DNA of 64,000 nt from Meconema thalassinum (GCA_946902985.2 OX336399.1:165274911-165338910), one strand, 5' to 3'; positions 1 to 11,600 are shown, counted from the first letter of the stretch. Translations and numbers: made by a program. Notes: generated by a model not told the origin, from the sequence alone.

Positions 1-424
1 CACTTTCAGAATAAACAAGAACTCTCAACGCAATGCTCTTTGTTTATCTTACAGACAAGACACTGGCTCAAGGACAATGCCTCACATAGTCCTTTATTTT
101 ACAAAGGAAATATGATTTCGCCTGAGCTTACACGTTTTATTGCACAGCCATTTGCCGGCATATCAGTAAATGAACTTGTGGAAATTGTGTAGGAGAGTCC
201 ATAGACCTTTACTTCGCAAAATACCTAACACACGGTCTAGCCGCCGAGTGTCCAGCTCTGACATTTCTCATGAGGGAGGGAGACCGTTGCCGGTTCTGTA
301 CCGCGAAATATAAAACAATGTGGACTACATATTACTTAAGTAATATGCTAACACACAGTTAACCGGTAGGTGTGCACACTTGACTTAACTTTACTGATTT
401 CCTTTTATTCCTTGTAGGAACATA
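1..424. other. Unassigned sequence
   Basis: I see no coding region, terminal repeat or RNA gene that I can support in this stretch. It lies immediately beyond the 3' end of the decayed minus-strand LINE that follows, and upstream of the TBP-family exons on the plus strand. It could be upstream intron or intergenic DNA of that gene, but nothing in the sequence decides this. Confidence 0.5.
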
Positions 425-761
425 GGGCAGCTACAAACTTCTTCCATCTCACACTGTTGTTGGCCATCCTTTTAATTTGAGTCCATGTCTTTCCGTCTGA
501 GACGACTTCTCTTTCTATTGTCCTCCTCCATGTTGCTCGAGGTCGTCCTCTGCGTCGGCTGCCCTGCGGGTTCCAATCCAGGGCTCTTCTGGTAATATAG
601 TTTTCTTCCTTCTGTCGTGTGTGCCCAATCCAGCGCCATTTCCATTCCTTAATGGTCAGGACTATTGGGGCTTGGTTTGTAATTTTCCACAGCTCCTCAT
701 TGGATATCCCTTTTGGCCACCTGATGCCAATGATTATTCTGAGGCATCTATTGATGTATGT

Positions 762-965
762 GGGCCGTTCCTTCTTGACCGGTACATATTACGTGCACAG
801 TGGTGTCTCCACGCACAGTTAGCCTTCATACCTTTGTGAGCAATACAAATAAAGTGCGCAATGTGTCCTCGGCAGCGCATGAGCATATTCAGTGGTCTCA
901 AGTGTTCTACTCGGGCTTTAAGAAGAATTCTCATGCACTTACGACCGGCCTTGAATGACCGGCCC
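762..965. mobile_element. Short TIR element inside the LINE (hAT-like)
   Basis: A 204-bp block interrupts the LINE. Its ends are imperfect inverted repeats: the left starts GGGCCGTTCCTTC and the complement of the right starts GGGCCGGTCATTC, about 16 matches in 24. The flanking 8-mers ATGTATGT and ATCTATGA agree at 6 of 8 positions, compatible with an aged 8-bp target duplication of the hAT type. It has no coding capacity. Confidence 0.45.
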
Positions 966-1043
966 ATCTATGAACGTCTGCAGTTTGCTATTCATAGTCT
1001 TGGTAGAACTCCATGTCTCACACCCATAGAGTAGTACCGACTT

Positions 1044-1200
1044 ATAAACCGCACTCGTTAGGATTTCGATGTTATATGATGTTTCACACCAACATATGGG
1101 CTGAAGAAGGAAACATATCAAGTTTCCGAAACATGTACCTATAGTATTTTTTAGTAAAGTAAAGTATTGATTTGGCGAGTTAAATTGTGTTATACATCTT
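1044..1200 (+). mobile_element. 157-bp insertion with 13-bp target duplication
   Basis: The LINE reading is interrupted exactly between two copies of GTAGTACCGACTT, at 1031-1043 and 1201-1213. The duplication is perfect, which identifies the 157 bp between as an insertion. A long target duplication of this size suits a retroposon, either a SINE or the terminal part of a Penelope-like element or retrozyme. The insert has no inverted termini. It contains a hammerhead-like motif, annotated separately, which favours the Penelope/retrozyme reading. Confidence 0.6.
1095..1143 (+). ncRNA. Possible degenerate type I hammerhead ribozyme motif
   Basis: The order of conserved hammerhead parts is visible: CTGAAGA (fits CUGANGA) at 1101-1107, a 6-bp helix GGAAAC/GTTTCC at 1109-1114 and 1122-1127 closing a 7-nt loop, GAAA at 1128-1131, then a very short stem III candidate and a UA cleavage-type dinucleotide at 1136-1137. 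A stem I can form between 1095-1100 and 1138-1143 with one G-U pair. One unpaired A at 1108 departs from the consensus, so activity is doubtful. Similar motifs with very short stem III are known from Penelope-like retroelements. Confidence 0.35.
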
Positions 1201-2247
1201 GTAGTACCGACTTCACATTAATCTGCAAGATCCTCGTCTTTGTTTTCCTGCTTATCTGCTTACTCCTCCAGATGGGTCTTAGTTGTGCAAACGCAGCCCT
1301 GGTCTTCTTGATCCTGCTGTTGATACCCTCCGCTGCCCCACCATTTTCACTAATAATGCTGCCCAGGTAACAAAACGATGTCACCCTCTCTAATCACTTT
1401 CTCTTCTAGCATTAATTTCTCTTCTCTCTTGTTATTGACCCGAATATGTTTCATTTTATTCGAGTTTATCTTAAGGCTTACTCTTATGTAAATCTCTTTC
1501 CAGTTCCTCTAATTTTGTCTTCATCTCCCTGATCGAGTGTGACAGCAGACAGATGTCGTCTGCGAAGTCGAGATCTTCTAATCTATCATTTAGTCCCCAC
1601 TGTATACCTCTTTTCTTGTTCTTACCACTTGTTCCATAGCCTCATCCAATATGAGCAAGAAGAACATCGGGGACAGCAGACATCCCTGTCTTGGCACGTG
1701 AGATTCTTGTGAAAGGGTCCGATGTTCGACCCATGTGATCCACATAACATCTGAAACCTCTGATTCCTTGACTAGTCAAATGATCATCTTTGGAACACCT
1801 CTTAACTCCATAACTGCCCAAAGTCTCTCCCTGTTAATGGCTTTCTCAACATCTTTGGACAACAGGTACAGGGGTGATCTATATTCCATAGATTGTTTCA
1901 CGATGATGCGCAGTGTATTAATCTGATTTGTGCAAGAGCGATTTCTTGGGAAACCAGCTTGCTCCTTCCTGGTCTTCTGGTCAATGGCCTCCTTCATCCT
2001 ATTAAGGATGACTCTGGAAAAAATTTTACTTGGTACTGACGATAGCACACACAAGACAATAAATCAACAAACCTGCACTAACACACAGAGCAACAGAAGA
2101 GAGTCTTGGCAACATCGAGCTAAATTTAATGACCGGCTTAACGGGAAACCTGCTGATTAGTACAGGTACGACTTCCTTCGTGGTAGTAAGTGACAAATAA
2201 CATTATTCGGCCGTACGCGAGTTCAAACTCTTAACTTTTCATAAATA

Positions 2248-3541
2248 GGTTGCTTTTTTAGTTTTGGCAACTACGTTATAAATTGATAAATAACAAACCT
2301 ACATGGTTCCAAATTTCATAGGCCCTGGATGTAGTCTCCAGCACTACGTACAAAATGTTCCCAGGGACGTGGAAGCCGTTGGATTCTGTTGGCACTGCCA
2401 AACTATCGATGGTGCTAAGAGAGCGCTCGGCAGCCTGCACAACATCTTCAATTGCAGGGTAGCGGTTCCCATGCAGTGGCTCCTTCATCTTCGGGATGAG
2501 ATCAAAGTCTCTTAAGTTGGGAGAGCACCTCCCAGTTCCAGTGATTCAACAATTCAGACACAACTCCTGCTGTGTGTGCCCTAGCATTGTCATGCAGAAC
2601 GATGGGCGGAGTATCGATGTGGTGTTGCCGTTTCCTTCTCAGAGCTGCTAGGAGATGGTCTTGCAGAAACGAACAATAGTATGCCGCATTAACGGTTTGC
2701 CCTGGGGGAACGGTGTGTTTTATGATCACATCATCCCAATCATAGGCAAGAATCAACATTACCTTCACATTGGTGGGGGTTTGTCGAACTGTTCGTTTTC
2801 GTGGTGACCCGTGGTGCCGCCACTCATTCGATTGGTGTTTCAACTGTGGCTCATAAGATTTGGCCCACGTTTCGTCAATGGTTATGATACGCCGTAAGAA
2901 GTCCTCTCCTTCGCGCACATAACGCTGCAAGTGTGTACGAGAAGCGTCACATCGCAGCCATTTCTGCATGTCGGTTAAGTCATGCGGAACCCATTTTGAC
3001 CTATTTTGACGCAATTTTCCTAATTTTCAGGCAGTCCTTCAGGATGTGGAGGACAGTCGAATTCGCCAGTCCTGTATCTTGCGCTAATTCACGAAGCGTT
3101 ACGTTCCGATCCGCCTCACGCGGACACCATCTGTACATTTTCATCACTTACTGGTGGGTGACCTCATCGATGCATGTCCTCCACACGTTCCCATCTCGAA
3201 AGGCTGCGACCCATCTTGATACCGTTCTGTTAGGTAACGCAGATGCACCGCATGCCTCTTGCAATCCTTGGTGGCACTCTCGAGCCGTGCGACCCCTAGC
3301 ACACTGAATTTTTATCCACGTTTTCTGCTCCTGCTTGGAAAACATTGCGGCCGTCTTGGGCGAGCGCTTCCCCACAACTACTCATCTAACAGGCACCACT
3401 GGATATGAATGGGGGAGGGGATGGACGAAGTCATGTGCTCTAAGGGAGGGGATGCAGGTTAGCTACTTTTGGTAACAATGGGAGTCCAATACCGTTGCAA
3501 CATAAAGCAGCAGCATCGTTGCCAAAACTAAAAAAGCAACC
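2248..3541 (-). mobile_element. mariner-family DNA transposon (decayed)
   Basis: The element is bounded by a perfect 24-bp inverted repeat, at 2248-2271 and 3518-3541. The left copy is preceded by TA; a clean TA is not visible on the right. The total length of 1294 bp is typical of mariner. The interior is one transposase gene on the minus strand, broken by frameshifts. It lies just upstream of the first TBP-family exon in the window. Confidence 0.9.
2276..3375 (-). pseudogene. mariner transposase, frameshifted
   Basis: The minus-strand reading starts at 3375 with the N-terminal helix-turn-helix region (SKQEQKTWIKIQ, NRTVSRWVAAF). It continues in a second frame from 3014 with the catalytic core: TIDETW holds the first aspartate, LHDNARAHTA the second, and DFDLIP near 2500-2485, in a third frame, holds the third. 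The spacing suits the D34D mariner signature. At least two frameshifts, near 3150-3015 and near 2510, prevent a full product. The C-terminal piece runs from 2488 to 2276. The catalytic residues are intact, so decay seems recent to moderate. The enzyme would have cut and joined element ends at TA sites in the nucleus. Confidence 0.88.
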
Positions 3542-3724
3542 CTTGTATTTTTATATTAAACTGGGAGGTTTCAGATAGGAGTGTTTATTTCTTCATTTGC
3601 ATAATGGAAAACTTGATGTTGATAAGTGGCTTGGTTTTCTTTCTAGGTACTGAATCCTCTTTTCGTCTGTTTTGCTGTTTATTTAAATCCTCTGTATGAT
3701 TTCCATTTTTATTTTGTTTTTCAG

Positions 3725-3828
3725 GTGAGATTTAATGACTTCAAAGTACAAAATATAGTTGCTACATACGATTTTAGGTTCCCAGTTAAAGTAGAGCTTC
3801 TGAACGAAAAGCACAGCCAGTTCAGTCG
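3725..3828 (+). CDS. TBP-family gene, exon encoding start of second saddle repeat
   Basis: This 104-nt exon follows a pyrimidine-rich tract and TTTCAG and is followed by GTGAGT. It reads without a stop from VRFNDFKVQNIVATYDFRF to KHSQFS plus two nucleotides of the next codon. This matches the start of the second direct repeat of TATA-binding protein, the saddle that binds the TATA-box minor groove and nucleates TFIID-type complexes. The phase joins the exon at 16397 exactly (CG plus A gives Arg). Compared with the very conserved TBP repeat it is diverged, for example VATYDFRFPVKVE in place of a GSCDVKFP-type segment, so a TBP-related factor or duplicated TBP is more likely than the canonical gene. 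Exons for the N-terminus and first repeat are not in the window and should lie upstream. Confidence 0.85.
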
Positions 3829-4149
3829 GTGAGTTTGTATGTGGATATTTTTCTAGCTATAGATAACAATCTTTTTACAGCAATACAGTCTCGAGATTGT
3901 TGGGTGTCCTTGTCCTCAGCACTTGGAATTTGTTTGCTTGGTTACATTTCAGTTCTTATTTTGCTGGTAATGTACGGCCATATTGCTGTGTTGGGAGTAA
4001 TGCTTTTATAAATAATAACTTGTTTTTTGTTCCACCCATCAATACCTTTTATTTCTTAATGACACTTTTAAATCTTGGTTACTTTTTTACAGTCCGTTAA
4101 ATAACCGGTCAGGGAAATACGAGTACACTACCTAAACTTCTTTATTCAC

Positions 4150-4369
4150 TATAGTAAAGCCATCATTGCTTCCGACTTGACGTTTCAATGCTAGGCTACA
4201 GTTTCTTTCACTAAATCACGACATCGTGAACGAATCTCAATTTGTCGTGATACATCGATTTGAATGGCTGTCTATGATTGTCTAGATAAAGTGATTTTCC
4301 TTCTGACCGCTAGATAACTCTCGGGTAACACTGAAACGTCAAGTCGGAAGTAATGATGGCTTTACTATA
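4150..4369. mobile_element. Palindromic MITE, Tc1/mariner type
   Basis: The two 38-bp ends, 4150-4187 and 4332-4369, are inverted repeats differing at one position. They begin TATAGTAAAGCCATCATT and are flanked by TA-rich sequence, as expected for a TA target. At 220 bp it has no coding capacity. Confidence 0.8.
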
Positions 4370-4381
4370 TATATCTTACAA

Positions 4382-5575
4382 TACCGTATTTACTCGCATA
4401 ATCGTCGCACTTTTTGAGCCTAAAATTCGTGGAAAAAAGCAGGGTGTGACGATTATGCGAAGAATATTTTAAGTTCAAAGAATATACTGTATCATTATTT
4501 GCCGCACGGGCCAGTCATTCACGTAGTGTGAGTCTGGCGTGAGTCATAGCCTGCAGTCGGAGACAGGCTTCTTTCTCCTAACAAGGTCACGACAGGTTAA
4601 AGCTCGCGGAATGTGCTGACGAAGCTGGCCGTTCGCGTCGCGGTTCATAGCCCGCAGGCATAAAGATGAGATTTACTTTCTCCTAACATCACGCCAGATT
4701 AGGCCTATAAGCCTGCGGAATGTGCGCTGGCCGTTCGCGTCACAGTTCATAGCCCGCAGGCATCAAGACGAGATAACTCTCTGCTGACAAGATCACGCCA
4801 GATTAGGCCTATAAGCTCGCGAAATGGCGCTGGCCGATCGTGTCACAGTTCATAGCCCGCAGGCATAAAGACGAGATTAGGGTTACTTTCTGCTGACAAG
4901 ATCACGCCAGATTAGGCCGATAAGTCAGCGGAATTTGCGCTGGCCGTTCGCGTCGCGGTTCATAGCCCGCAGGCATAAAGAAGAGATTACTTTCTCCTGA
5001 AAAGATCCCACCAGATTAGGCCTATAAGCTCGCGGAATGTGCATGGCCGCTCGCGTCACAGTTCTTAGCCCGCAGGCATAAAGACGAGATTACGTTTTGC
5101 TGACAAGATACACGCCAGATTAGGCCTATAAGCTCGCGGAATGTGCGCTGGCCGTTCGCGTCGCAGTTCATAGCCCGCAGGCATTAAGACAAGATTAGGC
5201 CTACACTCTGCTGACAATATCACGCCTGAGCCTATAAGCTCGCTGAATATGCGCTGGCCGTTCGCGTCGCGGTTCATAGCCCGCAGGCATAAAGATGAGA
5301 TTACTTTCTGCTGACAAGATCACGCCAGATTATACGCTCGCGGAATGTTCTAAGTGACGAAGCTTGCTGCTCGTGTCACAGTTCATTGCCGACAAGCATA
5401 AAGACAAGATACTTTTCTTCTGACAGTCGCGCCAGGTTATAAAGTCGCGGCAGCATGTGCAACTGACTGGTGCACAAATACAAATATGCTAAGCGACGAT
5501 TATGCGAGAAAATTTTATAAAGCTATTTTAGTGTTTGAAAAGTGGGGTGCGACGATTTTGCGAGGAAATACGGTA
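4382..5575. mobile_element. TIR element with internal tandem array
   Basis: The left end reads TACCGTATTTACTCGCATAA and continues with a TCGTCGCAC segment. The right end, on the complement, reads TACCGTATTTCCTCGCAAAA followed by the same segment. The 1194-bp element between has no transposase and is mostly a tandem array (separate entry). Related but diverged termini occur at 35129-36238. The superfamily is unclear because the target duplication is not obvious. Confidence 0.65.
4520..5455 (+). repeat. Tandem array, about 105-bp unit, 8-9 copies
   Basis: The landmark CATAGCCCGCAGGCAT and its variants recur at 4651, 4753, 4856, 4966, 5069, 5174, 5280 and, diverged, near 5388, giving steps of 102-110 bp. 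A more diverged copy lies near 4545. Each unit also carries GATCACGCCAGATTA and GCTGGCCGTTCGCGTC. The array sits wholly inside the TIR element. Confidence 0.85.
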
Positions 5576-5811
5576 ATTAGCATTAAAGTAATTCAGATGG
5601 ATGACTAGCAACGACGAGCTCTCATTCTTCAAATAAAACAACATCCCCACATCACAACCATGCCCTGGCACAGAATAATCAATCCATCCTTCCTCATCCG
5701 TAGACATAGCCTTCTTGATTATATCCACTCCCAAACTGCCGGCCCATTCAACAATTGAATGGTTACCTCGAATAAAAATTATTGGCAAAGGGAAAAGAAC
5801 ATAGATTTTGA
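5576..5811 (-). pseudogene. Protein-like open reading, family not recognised
   Basis: A minus-strand frame open from about 5811 to the edge of the TIR element reads protein-like sequence with mixed hydrophobic and acidic segments, such as HSIVEWAGSLGVDIIKKAM and EEGWIDYSVPGHG. There is no ATG at its start; the first usable codon is TTG at 5788. Its last 14 codons run into the TIR element at 5575. It is antisense to the TBP-family gene and inside its intron. It could be a processed pseudogene fragment or a piece of an old element. I do not recognise the family and assign no function. Confidence 0.3.
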
Positions 5812-5830
5812 TTTAAATCTCATAAGTGTT

Positions 5831-6688
5831 TCATTCGTTTTTCAATCTTCTATGAAATATAAAACAAATGTAGGTCACACTTGAGGGTAAATATTACACA
5901 AAGATCATGATTCCACTGAAAACTACACTTTCGGTTTTTTGTGGGTTAGATCGTTATTTGGGGTAGGCGTAACCCTTCAATTATAGCCATAGAACGAAAA
6001 TGGCTGCCACCAGGCAATCACATGAATCTGTCATAATACGCTGAAAGGAAATTGCGATGTTAGAACATTTCCAGCATACAAGCTTATAAGGTAAATGAGT
6101 GGAACATCTACTTGCTGTGTAGTCAGGGGATGATCAAAGAGTTTCGAGAATTTGATTCCTCAACTGAAAGATTGACCTGAAATGTGTATCCTGATTACAA
6201 CCTGTCAACCCTTTCGATTTATTCAGAATCTTTCCGAATTATCACGTCGTCTTCCGATCTTCTTAATTGCTATTATTTCTTCCGAATGTTGACTCCTGAT
6301 GAATTTAAAGAAAAGCTGCACTACAAATAATTTTCATTCTCAAGGGAAATATATTGTTTGCATGATTGGTGCAATCTTGGTTTCGCTTGTAAGTTGATGT
6401 AATTTTTGCCAACATTCCTTGCGTAGCTGGTAACTCGGGGCGGAGGAGCAGCTGACCCGCCTACCGCATGCTGATTGGTTTTGTTTTATGCACAAAATGG
6501 TGAAATTGTTACGAGCAGCAACATGACAGTGCTTTTCTGAAGACAGCAAAGTCAGCACTAGTTTCATACTAAATCAGTTAAGTCTCAATATCACCATAAT
6601 TAGATAAGTTGTCCATGGTTGTTCTGCAATCTGACTAAACGTGAATATGCTGTAGTGAGTGAGAAATGAAATGCGATCAGAATGATTG
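5831..6688. other. Intronic sequence without recognised features
   Basis: I see no protein domain, terminal repeat or RNA gene here. Short open frames near 6340-6786 lack any family signature. The stretch ends at the target duplication of the BEL/Pao element. Confidence 0.5.
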
Positions 6689-6693
6689 GATAC

Positions 6694-8339
6694 TGGTTCG
6701 GCCACTGTCTTGGCAAACCAGTTTTTGTGTTTCCCCATTTGTTTCCACTCTGTATGGTTGTACATATCTGTATTATTTGTCTTCATTGTATTTATTCATT
6801 GTCAAGTTAGTTTTGTTTCTGTTGATTAGTTGTCATGATTTATTTGTTTTGATTGCATGTAGTATTCCCACTGCCGTGTTTCCAGTAGGATATTTTGGCT
6901 TAGAAGGTAATTTTTGGTATTTCTAAGTTGGCCACATTGATTCTTCTTTAACTTGTTTGAACTCTTTACTGTGATTGGCTGCTTTTGGCCTATCAGAGGC
7001 CTCTTTCTTGGTTTTTAAACTCTCTACTGTGATTGGCTGCTTCCAGCCTATCAGAGGCCTCCTTGCTGCTTGTAGCGACCAATCACGTGTTTCTTCTTCG
7101 TTGTTCTTTGAAGTGTAGCCATGACACAATGCTGTGCGTCAACGCTGGTTGTGATATATCAACAAATATCCAGCTAATCATTTCTATAATTGGTGCTATC
7201 TTCATAGTAACCGTGCTTAGCAATCATGTCCTATGCACATGATTCATATTTTGTTTGGGCAGTGACATTACGGTGATTTTCGATCTCTTCAAACCATGCT
7301 TGATGTTGATACGCGTCATGTCGACGAATTCTTCAATCCGCGGCGTCGGATAGTTTGTTTATGTGTTTACTTCTATCTTCATTTACTGCCTAACAATTTG
7401 TCTTCACGCGTATGAATAATGATGATGCTTCGTGTGATAAGTAATTCATCGTGTCTGGAAGCATGTTACAAGGCTAGGCATCATCACTAATGGAGGTTGA
7501 CGGTAGGCTAAACTGCTTTACTATTGTGACAATGCCGTGCGATTGGCATATCCCGGTATTTGTATGATAGCAACTACTTTGACTTCCTGCAACATCACTG
7601 GAATGGAAGTTGACGCTGGGTTTAACTACTTTACTATTGTGACAATACCGTGCGATTGGCATATCCCGGTATTTGTGTGACAGCAACTACTTTGACTTCC
7701 TGCGTTTCACACATAATTTGTTTTATTAACAATTCATTTTGGGCTTACAGTATCGGCGCATCACTGTAAGTCAGTCCTGGTTCGACGACACATTCTCGTT
7801 CCATGCGACCTGTTTTTTCATTATTTGTTGCAACTCCACTTGTGTTGCATATTTAAATTATATCATTCTTTGGAACCGCCGTGTATTGCATGCCGTTCTA
7901 TGATGTACTGATCTGCAGCTACGAAGACAATATGTGTGTTTTAGGCTCAAGACGTAACGTGTGTTAATTCTTAATGAGTGTTTCTTCAATTGTGTAAATT
8001 TGTGCTAGTGTTTCTCATATGTTTATGTGCCACCTTTGAATATTTGTTTATGTGTCACCTTTGGATATTTGTTTTATGTGACACCTATTTGATAATATAT
8101 CTTATTATTAGTTAGTGGTGGTGTCGTGTCCTTTATGCCTTCCTGGACTTCCTTATTTAGTGACAATAATATTGTCTGGTCCTCCACATGTTTGCTAAAT
8201 TGTCAAGCGACCTTTGTAAAGTCAACCCTTTGTATTATCACATCATTATCTAATGCTTTGGCCAACAAATTTTTATACAGTGTCCACTATTACCAGAATA
8301 CTCTTGGTGGGTTGTTGACTTCCCGCGTTGGCCATCACA
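6694..8339 (+). repeat. 5' LTR of the first BEL/Pao element
   Basis: This 1646-bp LTR begins TGGTTCGGCC and ends GCCATCACA. It contains two internal tandem duplications: a 58-bp repeat near 6957-7065 that carries ATTGG (inverted CCAAT) and the palindrome-like GGCCTATCAGAGGCC, and a 113-bp repeat at about 7481-7703. The CCAAT-type repeats are plausible promoter elements of the U3 region. Confidence 0.92.
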
Positions 8340-8344
8340 TTATT

Positions 8345-8362
8345 TGGTCCTCTCCGGGCCGG
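8345..8362 (+). promoter_or_regulatory. Candidate primer binding site
   Basis: Five bases after the 5' LTR the sequence starts TGGTCCTCTCCGGG. TGG complements a tRNA CCA end, and reverse transcription would be primed here. The matching tRNA is not identified, and the 5-base spacing is unusual, so this is a weak call. Confidence 0.4.
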
Positions 8363-8639
8363 ATATTGAGCTGTTCACTACTTTGAATTATTAAGCATTG
8401 TTTTGGCCATTTTGGGCCCTTGTTTCTTGCTATTTCACCAGGAAGGTCATAAATTTAAATTGTATACGTTCCCATTAACTTCCCAAGGACACAATACAGT
8501 ATTCTATGTTCAGATGTTTGTTTACAACTTAATCGAGACCATTGTCTCAGTGTTTATTTTTTGTGTTAGTTAAGTTGGTTGTGTTAGTTAGGTGTGCAAC
8601 TCTGGTAATTACATCTAGGCGGGCAATCCTAAGGTCATT

Positions 8640-11600
8640 ATGGAGGATGCCCAAAAACGACCTTTAGTTAGGAAGCGTGCAGTCGCTAAGGCCATGCTTA
8701 CCTCACAAGAAAAAGTAATTAGCAACTTTCAGGACATTACAGAAGAACAATATCAAATGTTAGTGTTACGCAAACACAAATGCGAGGAAATTTATAAACA
8801 ATATAACGAAGCGCAAGTCGCTTTAGAGGATATTACAGACAATATCGACGAAGAAATAGCCGAACGTTGTGACTTCGAAGATAAATATTTTGAGTTGCTG
8901 GTTAAAAATAAACTACATTGTGACAATTTCAAAAAATCCAACACTACAGACAGTGATAACCCTTTGAATAATTTGCAGAGTGCACAATTTCCTAATGCTA
9001 ACGTAGCTGCAGCTCATATAAAGTTGCCTGAAATTCAAATTCCGCAGTTCAGTGGCGACTTCACAGACTGGTTGAATTTCAGAGATAGCTTCAAGGCCAT
9101 AGTAATTGATAACCATGCTCTGTCTGATATTGTTAAGTTCTACTACCTTAATTCTAGTCTTAGTGGTGAGGCCAAACTCCTCTTAAAGAACATTACTGTG
9201 TCAGATGATAACTTTATGGTTGCATGGAACTTGCTGACAACTCGATACAATAACATTAGGCTCATAGCGCACAATCATGTTACCAAGCTTTTCAAGCCCC
9301 CCGCATACGGTAATGATTCAGTGTCATTGCGTGCCATCATCGACCACTTTGTTTCTCATGTCAATGCGTTAGAAGCTTTGGACTTTAACGGGGTTCCCCT
9401 TCAAGACCTGTTATTGTCACATTTTATATTGGAGCTACTAGATAATGATAGCATCCGTGAATGGGAGAATCATGTTGATTCTGGGAGAATTCCCACTCTC
9501 CAGGACTTGGTTAGCTTCTTAGAGAAAAAATGCAAGGTACTGGAAATAACTGAAAAGAATGTGTCCAGGCCTGCATTACATACTGCTGTAACCAAACTTA
9601 AAGCTGAAGGTCATTCGCCTCAGAAACCCATGTTAACTACTACCAAATCTCGTTGTACATATTGTAGGAGCATTGATCACCAATTGTCGAAATGTGGTAC
9701 CTTTATCAAACTTTCGTCCACAGCCAAATGGGATTTTGTCAGGTCTCGAAAATTGTGTTATAATTGTTTGCGTAATTTCGAGCCTAATCATCAATGTTCG
9801 AAGTACTCTTGTAACACTTGTTCCCGAAAACACCACACTCTTCTTCACTATGAGCCCTCCAGTGGCACTAGTAATGATGCTTCTCAAGCTCATGCTAACG
9901 TGGTAAACACTAGTTGCAGTAACGTCGCTCGTGACAATCAATTTTCAAGGACTCTATTACCCACTGCCAAGTTGAATATATTAGCTGGCAATGGCTTACG
10001 TGTACCTGTCACTGCACTACTTGACTCTGTATCAGATTGTAACTTAATTTCGTCACACTTAATTAAGAAATTAAGACTCCACACCAAACCTATGAAGGTA
10101 CACATTCGCGGTGTTGGTCAAAATCAAAGCACTGCTACTGTTGTTGCTGATGTGAACGTTTTTGCCTGTGCTACTAATTGGTCTGCTAAGCTTGAATGTC
10201 TCGTGGTTCCCAATATTGCACTTGAGCTACCCGCTGCTGGTTTCGATACCTCTGAATGGAACATTCCATCACATATTGATTTAGCTGATCCTGATTTCAA
10301 TTGCACTAAATCTATTGATCTTGTTCTTGGTGCAAAATATTTCTTTGACCTGTTATGTCCTGGTAAAATCATACCAGTTGGTGATTTGCCCATCATTCAA
10401 AATACCTCTGTGGGTTGGGTGTTTTCTGGGAAGCTGCCCAGTGCAAGCACCTCGCAACCATCGCACGTGGTATCAGCACTTACACTCTCACGCCCTCATG
10501 TAGAACAACAGCTGGAAGCGTTTTGGAACGTTGAAGAAGTTGAAACCCCAGTGTTGTCTGTTGATGAATCCATATGTGAAGAACACTTCGTTGCTACTAC
10601 CACTCGCAAAGACGATGGTAGATTTGTGGTTAGACTCCCTCGCAAGGTAGACTCGGAGCCTCTAGGTGCCTCTCGCTACGCTACACTAAAACGTTTTCAC
10701 TCTCTCGAAAGACGTTTGGCTCGTAACCCTGAGTTAAGGTTAGAATACACTGAATTCATGCATGAATATCTAGCCTTAAACCATATGCAAGTTGCCCCCC
10801 ACCCGACTGATGGTGAAGTTTACTACATTCCCCATCATCCTGTTTTCAAGCCGCACAGTACTTCTACAAAGCTCAGAGTGGTATTTGATGCTTCGATGGC
10901 TACTACGTCTGGGTGCTCCCTTAATGATACCTTGTTGGTGGGCCCTGTAATTCAGCAGGATTTGTTCTCTATTTTGCTTCGGTTCCGTACTCACTTGATA
11001 GCGTTTGCAGCTGATCTGAGTAAAATGTACAGACAGATTCTTGTAGATCACAAGGATCGTGACTTACAGAGAATATTTTGGAGAGACTCTCCTTCAGACC
11101 CAATGGTAGAATATCAATTAAACACAGTTACATATGGTACTGCCCCAGCTTCCTTCTTAGCCACTCGTGTGCTAAAGGAGCTCGCCCTCACTGATGGCAC
11201 AGCTTTTCCAGCTGCCACTCAGATTGTTTTAAACGACTTCTATGTTGATGATTGTATCTCGGGATGTGATTCCGAGCATGACGCACTCATTCTGTATGAT
11301 GAATTGACCCTTCTTTTGAGATTAGGTGCTTTTGAACTGTGTAAGTGGAGTTCAAACTCCATGACTCTATTAGATAACATTCCTCTTGATCATCAAGAGA
11401 AACAACAACTCCGTAGTTTCGGCGATGGTGAAGAAACAGTCGCCAGAACGCTAGGACTTTATTGGCAACCTATCGATGACTTGTTGCGGATTCAGTCACC
11501 TATCGTGAACTGTGACACTTCAATTACTTTTACTAAGCGTTCATTTTTGTCCATTGTTGCCTCTATCTTTGACCCTTTGGGTTTAGTGTCACCTATTGTA

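Larger units (their letters stand above)
425..2075 (-). pseudogene. Decayed LINE reverse transcriptase, 3' half
   Basis: Read on the minus strand, this is the C-terminal half of a non-LTR retrotransposon ORF2. Pieces appear in the expected order: an RT core segment near 2054-1776 (EQAGFPRNRSCTNQI, followed by a decayed DxxKAF-like stretch), an LLSPMFF segment near 1700, a YLGSIIS segment near 1370-1190, a LLYGCETW segment near 1040-1020, and an IGHTRQ/GRPRATW tail near 650-450. Frames change repeatedly and stops interrupt it, so it cannot make protein. Two later insertions split it, at 1044-1200 and 762-965. The 5' half with the endonuclease is missing. The motif set is common to RTE-like and related LINEs; I do not assign a clade. 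Confidence 0.8.

Noticed and set aside
6666..7242. Open frames at 6666-7242 repeated at 12645-13238
   Set aside because: They fall within the two LTRs of the first BEL/Pao element and have no domain.
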